Assembly (NCBI GenBank): GCA_043228905.1
Contig: JBHGNT010000021.1
Coordinates: forward strand, 2,914,001-2,978,000
DNA: 64,000 bases
Direction: 5' to 3'
Source: Azolla caroliniana
Taxonomy: Eukaryota; Polypodiophyta
Shown here: one piece after another, positions 56,801-64,000 of the stretch
How the letters are laid out: each line of letters begins with the position of its first letter
How positions within the stretch are numbered: position 1 is the stretch's first letter
Made by a program: the position numbers and the translations under genes
Notes under the pieces: generated by a model
Seen by the model: only the letters and a program-made list of their open reading frames with translations
The model's database searches: none
Told to the model about the DNA's origin: nothing

Positions 56801-59800
56801 AAACATGCACATATTGGAAGTGCATCTTGATGTTCTTGAAGCTGGATGAAAACAGCAACAGATGCCTCCAAAGTCTAACAGTGATTCCTATGCATGACAT
56901 TACAATAAATACAAGGAGGTCAAACATTGTTGAGTTTTAACAGTTTCTAAGAACATTTCATCCTTGAAACCCTCCTATTTCCGACCAACGCAAGCAGAAG
57001 AGAGGTATGAAGAAAAGGAAAATGAGGGAAGAAACATAGGAAGGGGAGAGAAAGATTTAGAAAAGTTTCCAAAAGATTGTAATTGGCTATTTTGCTCACT
57101 TTAACAGTTTCTAAGAAACATTTCATCCTTGAAACCCTCCTATTTCCGACCAACGCAAGCAGAAGAGAGGTATGAAGAAAAGGAAAATGAAGGAAGAAAC
57201 ATAGGAAGGGAAGATAGAAGAAAGAGGAGAGAGGAGAGAAAGATTTAGAAAAGTTCCCAAAAGATTGTAATTGACTATTTTGATCATGTTAACTCGGCCT
57301 GAATATATTCGATAATGAGGAACTGATGCCAAACTGCTTACACTGATTTGGTATCTGAGAAATGGAACTCAAAATGTTGCCCTGTGAAGAAAGGTGCTGT
57401 GTCATGATTGGTTTATCTTATAAATATCTGTAAATTGGGGTGGTAGTCTGGGCTGGTGTCAGGACTTTTATAGCCTCTTTATTCATTCTTCATGTATAGT
57501 TACCTCCTTATACTCAAAAGCCTCCATATGCATCAGAAAAACATGTCATTCATGTATACTTGAAAGCTTCCATGTGCATCAGAGAAATATGTCAGCATGG
57601 GTCTTTCGTCCTTCTACATATGTCACAATAACAGCCGAGGAGAAATTTTCCTTTACTACCATGCGCAACCCCTTGATAGCTCTCATGCCCCTTTTAGGTC
57701 CTTGTTTCAAGTTCATACTCTCTTTGTTTCTTTCTTTTGAGGATATTGTAATCCCTTCTTACATTTGACCAAGCATCACTTCAATCTGGCATGGTGTTAA
57801 CCTTGCATTTTGCTGCCCTACGTTCATTATTAGATCATACATTACTAGATCACATGTCATCGCTTTACACTAATGTCCATCTTGCATCCTGCAGCTTCAC
57901 ACAATGAGAGAGAGAGAGAGAGAGAGTAGAAAGAAATTTATATTAACATCATCTGGAGGCCAAACTGAACCTAAGGGATAAAGCTGATAATCCAACATCT
58001 ATTACGTTCCTCTAGAGGGTCGCATACCACATAGAGAAGCAAGAAAGAGTGAGTGAAGGAGGATTGGCAGTAGTAAAAATAGATTGGAGATGCTGCTAGG
58101 AGTAGAAGCAAGGACTTGGCAGGAGAAGGTTCCATGAAGAAGTATAAATGAAAGGAGGGCAGGAAGGAGGATCAGCAGCAGCAATAGAATTAGCACAAAT
58201 AGGTCAAGTTGCAAGGAGGGGAAGCAACAACATAAGGAGAAGGAAGGATTAGGACTTCGAATAAACAAGAATTATAGATGAGAAGGATGCAACAGGATTA
58301 GCTCAAATAGGTCGAGTTGCATGGAGGAGAAGCGACGACATAAGAAGAAGCAAGGATTAGGACTTAGAAGAAACAAGAATTATAGATCAGAAGGCTGCAC
58401 GAAGAACGATAGATGGAACAGGAGCACGAGAAGGCTGCAAGAAGAAAATAAAACTGAAATAGGCAATTTGCATTTCGGTTTCACGTTGAGGTTGGCAGCT
58501 GATTAAAGTCAATCCAAAATATCCTCCCACTAGAAAGAGATAGATATATAGATAGATAGATATCTTTTTAATGTCCATGGAAGAAACACTGATTGTGTTG
58601 TATGAAATCTAGAGGATAGTGGCAAGAAAAATGAGCGATGCTTTCCTTTGTTGATTTTGAAGAGGAGCTCCATTGTGTGTCATCAAATTTCTTTTCTGTT
58701 TTATTGATAGACTCCCTCAATCTCAAGCAAGTTGAGGAGGACATTACCTCGTAATCCTACAGCCACATCAAAAGCTATATTGGAATTTTTAAAACTCTTT
58801 TCCCATCTTGCATTTGCTTCCTATGGTCATACCAGGAGTGACATAAATTTTGCACATCCAATATATCTTCCAAAACACAGAGTGAGATATTGAGCTATTA
58901 CTTCATTTGACTGTCCTCAAAACTAATCTAATAGCTCCAGTTTTGTTCTTCCTGTTTGAGTTTGTATATCTAAGCCTTGTATACTTCCTTCCCCTCTGTA
59001 CTTGGGTTCTGTCTTCAAATGATCAACACGTCAAAATCTTAAAGTTATGTCTTCTTTAGAATACATCTTTCAATCCAAACTCGTCCCTTCCCAGTTCAGA
59101 ATTGTGCCCATGCTTGAATTCCTCTATTGTATAACCTGTTAATATTTTTGTTAAATAGATCTATAAGACCTTCACTATATCCTTTTGAGGCTTTCCAAAT
59201 GTCTTCGCATAGCCACAATGCCATGAGGTTCTGTGCTGGCTGACTATCTCTGCATATCTCATTTTCAAGATGTTATAGCACAAAAGATGAATTTCAATGG
59301 ACTAATTGTATTTCTCATTACTATCTAAATGTAATGGGACAAGTTTTCAATCCTATATTTGGATGCAAATTATAAATATTTGTACAAATCCATTAATCTT
59401 AACTTGAAAGAGTGCTCTGAAAGAAACAAGAATTCCTTACCACTTTCTTAACACGTTCATTAGCAGCTGCTGGACCTCCTGATACATTCTCTGGAAAATA
59501 AGGAGTACTTACACGCACTTCATTCATCACCACAATCATCGTATTATCCCAACGGACAGGCAGCCTGGAATGAGAACTAACTAATTATAAGCAACCAGCA
59601 ATAAATTGCCCATAACATTAATAAATTAAAAGGATTAAGTTAAATTTATCAACCTACACCTATATATTGACTGAAGTGGGTCATTCCAATCTTTTCAGGG
59701 GTATTGAGGGATTTCAGTCAGCATACAGGGATATTTTGGTAATTTGCAAAAAGCCTAACTATTCATAAAATACTTACGTTTTAGACAACGCATCAAAAAT

Positions 59801-61472
59801 ATCTTGAGCCTCCTTACTAACCCCAATGCCAATACGTTCTGCCTCAGCTTCAGCTTGCCTGTACACTAAACCCATTATTGTGAAGTAAACAGCATGGGTA
59901 AATGTGCAGAATCATTACATCATTGAATAGGTAAAGTTAAACACCTTATTGCAGCCTCTTCTCGCGCCTTCAAGCTCTCCACATCTATAACTAAGTCCTT
60001 CAAGTCAAGTATATCTTGACTACGTCCCAACACACTAGTTTCCTTGATACAATTTGCCTTCAAAAAACGTAGAGTGCAGTGTGGGCCAGTTTGGCCAATT
60101 TGCTGTGCTAACAAATTAAGGAATACATACTTGAAATGCACGAAATCATATAGGAACTGTAAAATGCTAGTGTGATACAGACTAGAGCATAGACTAATAA
60201 TTTCAAAATACCACATAAAAAATGGTATAATACAAAAATACAGAAGCTAGCAATCAAAACATGATGAACCAGACTATTATCTCTGATCCACTCTTCTAAG
60301 GACTTACAAATTGAGAAAAAAAATGCTATGTCCAGAAGATTCATAGTTTCCAGAAGCCCATAGTTTTCTTAGAAAGATATTTACGATAAATTATATTCTG
60401 GATTTCAATCTGAATGCGTCAGTGAAGCTAAAACCTCTCTGAAAATTTCTTTTGTAAGATTATGTATGATTAAGGTCATAATAACTAACTGAAATTGACA
60501 GTAACAATCAAATCCAAAGTAAGCTCAGAAAATAAGGGAATAATGCAAATCAATTGGTCCCGGCACTCAGAGATATTTATTAGCAAAACCACGATGTCAT
60601 ATCATTGAGGGAAGTGGCATTATCTGCCAATATAGTCAAGATATAGTTGGGGCGTAGTCAAGACTTTGAAGGACTTAGTGAATTCTATGTAGTTTCTTTT
60701 TTTGGCTTTATGGATAATATCTTAGTTCTAATAGTTCTTACATCGAGGGGAAGTTGTTTAGTCTATTCTAGTTCGGTAGATTCAGTAAAGAATGAATGCT
60801 TTTTACGCATCATAAAATGATACTTCTCTCTGGTAAAGATTATTGTGGCTGTACTTTGCAGTCTTAGGAGTGATCTTCGATTGTTTGATTTTGATCTCGC
60901 TGGATGACTCTGAATACGCAAAAACCATTCTTTCACTGAATCTACAAAGTAAGCAACTTTCTTCTACAACAAAAGCTTAGATTCCATCTACAATTCCACG
61001 AATGAGCAGTAAGTACAATATAAAATCCAGACTTTACTGAATCTGCTCAGGGAGAGCAAATTAAATAACTCTCTTCCATAAACAAAGCTTAGATTCTTTC
61101 CACAAATTCCAAGAAAAACACCTTTTGACATAATGATTTCGTACTTCACTGAATCTGAAGATAGCAGCAAGTTCAACAACTCTTTTCTAGAGCTAAATCT
61201 CAGTTTTAATCATAAATCCAACAGACAGCACACAGAGAACAATTTGAAACAAAAAAAAAACAAGAAATAACAATAAAATAAAATGCACTGTGATAACCCT
61301 AGAAGGAAAAAAGAAAAAGGATATGAAGGACGAGAAGGTTTGAAGGCTTATCGAAAGTGACAACTTGACCTTCGAAATGTTCTCCGAGGATAGTGTTGAT
61401 GGAGAGTCTGCATCCAGCAACGAAATCTGAAGCGGAAGGAGAAGAAGAAGAAGGTGTGGACTCCACGGCCAT
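56640..61472 (-). CDS. LSM12-like protein (Lsm and anticodon-binding-like domains)
   Basis: Five exons, 61325-61472, 59945-60104, 59778-59858, 59441-59564 and 56640-56687, encode 186 aa, the usual size for plant LSM12-like proteins. N-terminal Lsm-like domain: FVAGCRLSINTILGEHFEGQ, VTFDKPSNLLVLQ and LRFLKANCIKE. C-terminal anticodon-binding-like domain: LKAREEAAIRQAEAEAERIG, DIFDALSKTLPVRWDNTMIV, VSTPYFPENVSGGPAAANER and LELERKRLEARG. The family is thought to act in RNA binding and mRNA regulation, from work in yeast and animals; the plant role is poorly known. Intron 1 (60105-61324) is best read as a U12-type AT-AC intron: only those boundaries restore NLLVLQ and the frame. The last exon is 48 bases, 2.75 kb away, and was placed by its match to the family tail plus a TTTTCAG acceptor in phase 0. 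A 20-base G run lies just upstream of the start. Confidence 0.92.
56750..56799. repeat. CT microsatellite
   Basis: About 50 bases of CT, 63 bases from the last exon of the LSM12-like gene, on the intron side. On the sense strand it is a GA tract upstream of the acceptor. Confidence 0.95.
56938..57290. repeat. 164-bp tandem duplication in the LSM12-like intron
   Basis: TTAACAGTTTCTAAGAA begins each copy, near 56937 and 57101. The shared block runs through CTTGAAACCCTCCTATTTCC and ends AAAGATTGTAATTG. Copy 2 carries a short extra GAGAGGA-rich stretch. Confidence 0.9.
58189..58404. repeat. 108-bp tandem duplication in the LSM12-like intron
   Basis: ATTAGCACAAATAGGTC starts at 58189 and ATTAGCTCAAATAGGTC at 58297. 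The copies share GGATTAGGACTT and ACAAGAATTATAGAT words and differ by scattered substitutions. Confidence 0.88.
60105..61324 (-). other. U12-type AT-AC intron (LSM12-like intron 1)
   Basis: Read on the minus strand, the intron starts ATATCCTTT, has TTCCTTAAT at 60115-60123 and ends AC, with the branch adenosine about 11 bases from the 3' end. These are the three hallmarks of minor-spliceosome AT-AC introns. It interrupts a Gln codon after its first base. Confidence 0.88.
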
Positions 61473-64000
61473 GGCTAAACGTTGAAGATGAAGATTTAGA
61501 GGAGAGAGAGGGGGGGGGGGGGGGGGGGGAATCTCCGTCTTCCTTCTTCTTTCTTCTTCTTCCGTCTAATTCTCGCTACCTTCCTTCCTGCTCCTTCCGT
61601 CCGATTTCTTCCTTGCTTTTCTTCTGTCTGATTCCTTCTTAGTTCAACGCGGCTATGGAGACGAAGCGAAAACGTAGAAGAAGAAGAAGAAGAAGAAGAA
61701 GAAGAAAAAAAAACACAGAGAAGCGAAAGCGTGTCTGTCGTAGAAGCAGCAGCTGCGTGAAGAAGAAGAAGAAGAAGAAGAAGGAAAGCTGAAAGAAAAG
61801 CTGCTTTTGCTTTCCATTTCCATTTTATATTTATTTTCCATGGATTTTAAAAAAAACCCAAAAAGCAAAAGGCAAAAAGCAAAAAGCAAAAACAAGAAAG
61901 AAAGAGGCTCTAAATAGGATTTGACTCGTCTAGAGACAAGAGAGATCTATTCGAAGATCAACTACACACACGGATTGCCTGGTCAGTTCTTTACTACATA
62001 TTCATTATTGTGACAGATCCTATTCTTGTTAAATTACACACAATATGGGCTCCGGAAGAAAAATCGATTGGATTGAGGTTGTTGTCAAGCGAAGCCATGT
62101 ATTTATTGTTCAAGCTCTCGCAAATGGCCCATATCATGTTTTCGGCACCTATTTGAGATAATAGTATTAAGGCAAGAGACATGTGGGAAATGTTTTCAAA
62201 TGCTCCAGGCCTGAGAATTAGCATGCATATGAAATCGCCATTGTTTCATTTTATAGAACAATATGCATTAGGGTTGGGGTAGTCATGAATGATAGAAGAT
62301 CGTGGTGTAGTTTGCCATTGCCTGTCTTGGATATCCAATTGGCGGAGATGTTTCTCATGCGAAAACTTATTGAGTGGATATCTAAAAAACTGGAGGATAA
62401 GTTTATGTATTCGAGGTCTTAATTCTAGCCTTTTCATGTACAACTTAAGGTTGTCCAATCAATTATGGTTTCTATGGTATTTTATTATCTTCCTCTGCTA
62501 CCATGGTCGAAGAAAGCTCTTGAAATGGTGTCACGCCCAAGGTGGATGTTATTGTGGAAGACAAAAGGGAAAAGTTCCATGTCGTAGTTGGCATGGGATC
62601 ATGTTTTTGTACTCCAAAGCGTCTTGGTAGGGCATCAATATGGAATTTATATGACGATATGTGGCTCCTCGATTTACTTTCATTCGATTTATGTTTGAGG
62701 GTATAAAAGGTTACAAATATATGGGGGTTTATAAACCCGTTACCTAGTGGTTTCATGTGATCAAGGCACATTGTTGTTCTCACTTGATCTTATGAGCTAA
62801 GTATTCATTTGGAGAGTTATAGTTGGAGCTTTACCATTAGGGGAAGCATTAAACAAAAGAAAATTGCTAGAGTCATATGTATTTAGATCCATAGAAGAGT
62901 TCTACACTTTGTGTAAGTTAGTCATGGTGGCGTTTTTTCTTTTGTAATGAAAGCCATTACTTACTAGGAAAAAAAGAGATCTATGAAGACATTTTTGTCT
63001 ACCCAACCAAAAGTGTTCAAACAATCTATCACTTAGAACTAATCAGTGTGCCCCCCAACCAATCAACCGCTCCTCATGTGAACTTCTATCACAAGAAGAA
63101 GGCCTCCACATCTCGCGCAATCAATCACTTGCATTGACCATGTCGATTGAATTGGTCATGCAAGTAGTCAACCATACAACTCTTTTCCCATCCTCCCTTC
63201 CTAATGGTGATGGAGGTAGGTTACTTCCGATGACGAAGGAAAAATAAATAGGATGGAGCATTAGTAAGATTGAGCAACATTGTATAAGCATTTAAATAGC
63301 AACTTGGGTGTGCATGTCGTGGAATGCTTCTTGTTCTCTTCTATATTTTACTAGGTGAAGTCCGAGCTATTTCTTTTCCCATTGAGCACACGGGTTTCAA
63401 TGCGGATGGTTGGGTACATATTATCAAAAGGACAACAAACTCCTTCCCGTGCTTCACGTAAGCACTCCATTGTCATGTCATATTCTAATTTCCCTAGCTA
63501 TTGTTTAATAACAAGACAAACATTCAATGCTTGTAGAAAGGCCATAAATTCACGCAAATAATACTAAATCATACGATCAATACTTTGGTGTAGAGTAGAA
63601 CCACTCCATCTTATAAAATATGCCTCTGTCCTAGGTGGCATGAAACTCCAATTGTTTGAGCCAACAGTTAGAATTTTGAAAAGATGCTCATTACCAAAAG
63701 GTACATCTTTTATGTATTGCCTTAGGGCGTTTCTTAATACTAATGTAGTGTATGTCTTTGGGAAATAAATAAATAAATAATAATAACATATGATCAAGTA
63801 CATTTAGGCTAGCACAAGGGTAAGATTTTTAATGTGACAATCAATGTCATGATGGAACAATATGGAGCTATTTTAAATATTTTATGGCATCATGATTTGA
63901 TTTACCAACATTGTGGCATTTTATGATTCAAGGTATTAGATTCATATGGGAGTGACATAAACTTTCCATCTGGTAGCTAGTTTCTTGGCTGATGTTATGC
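61473..64000. other. Spacer upstream of the LSM12-like gene
   Basis: The first 400 bases are the leader and promoter side of the LSM12-like gene, with a 20-base G run (61510-61529), TTC and GAA runs (61535-61560, 61675-61708, 61759-61783) and A-rich sequence. From 62.0 to 64.0 kb I see only short ORFs without recognisable domains. Confidence 0.5.
61510..61529. repeat. 20-base G homopolymer
   Basis: Uninterrupted G run preceded by GAGAGAGAG, 38 bases upstream of the LSM12-like start codon. On the sense strand it is a C run, probably inside the 5' leader. Confidence 0.9.

Larger units (their letters stand above)
56688..59440 (-). other. Last intron of the LSM12-like gene, 2.75 kb with tandem duplications
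   Basis: Holds a CT run (56750-56799), a 164-base tandem duplication (from 56938), a GA run (57906-57927) and a 108-base tandem duplication (from 58189). No further exon was recognised in it. Confidence 0.7.

Noticed and set aside
60102-61332. GT-AG reading of LSM12-like intron 1 (donor GTCCTT at 61331)
   Set aside because: Weak donor, deletes conserved VLQ residues; the AT-AC reading fits splice signals, branch site and protein family better.
62000-62800. ORFs possibly resembling a gag fragment (KARDMWEMFSNAPG)
   Set aside because: No zinc knuckle or pol, and similarity rests on a handful of residues.
1-64000. CRISPR arrays, bacterial operons, toxin or defence systems
   Set aside because: The window is plant nuclear DNA; no such architecture is present. 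The tandem arrays lack spacer-repeat structure.

Overview
This is nuclear DNA from a flowering plant. Genes have many short exons split by GT-AG introns, there is a large PPR gene, a plastid-targeted enoyl-ACP reductase and plant-type ASF1, CIP7-like and NTH1 genes, all set in AT-rich spacer with GA, TTC, ATGT and TTCC microsatellites and decayed transposons. I cannot name the species. The mix of isolated genes, long introns and abundant microsatellites would fit an early-diverging angiosperm such as Amborella, but that is a low-confidence guess.

Layout. 1-2.04 kb: spacer with a strong inverted repeat. 2.04-4.39 kb (+): two-exon LRR receptor-like kinase of the subfamily III type with a non-RD catalytic loop. 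4.4-8.3 kb: spacer. 8.32-10.24 kb (-): intronless PLS/E-type pentatricopeptide repeat gene. 12.62-20.19 kb (-): ten-exon COP1-interacting protein 7 (CIP7)-like gene, 1394 aa, which I assembled exon by exon. 20.2-31.0 kb: gene-poor spacer with microsatellites, SINE-like tRNA-derived heads, diverged duplications and, at its end, an 85-bp tandem array abutting the next gene. 31.0-35.38 kb (+): three-exon ASF1 histone chaperone with a 3.3 kb repeat-built first intron. 38.36-43.81 kb (-): ten-exon endonuclease III homologue (NTH1-type DNA glycosylase) with an in-frame duplicated exon segment. 44.93-49.03 kb (-): twelve-exon plastid enoyl-ACP reductase (MOD1/ENR). 49-56.6 kb: spacer with a GC-richer repeat block and a decayed Ty3/gypsy pol. 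56.64-61.47 kb (-): five-exon LSM12-like gene whose first intron has all the marks of a U12-type AT-AC intron. 61.5-64 kb: spacer.

The genes do not form a functional cluster; they are ordinary dispersed plant genes (signalling, organellar RNA processing, light signalling, chromatin assembly, base excision repair, fatty acid synthesis, RNA-binding). No new multi-gene system is visible. The unusual content is structural: a minor-spliceosome intron, an exon-segment duplication carrying its own splice donor, an A/B alternating 85-bp array at the ASF1 5' end, a terminal-inverted-repeat element with exact 8-bp target duplication in ASF1 intron 1, and a recurrent pattern of 54-165 bp local tandem duplications in introns and exons.
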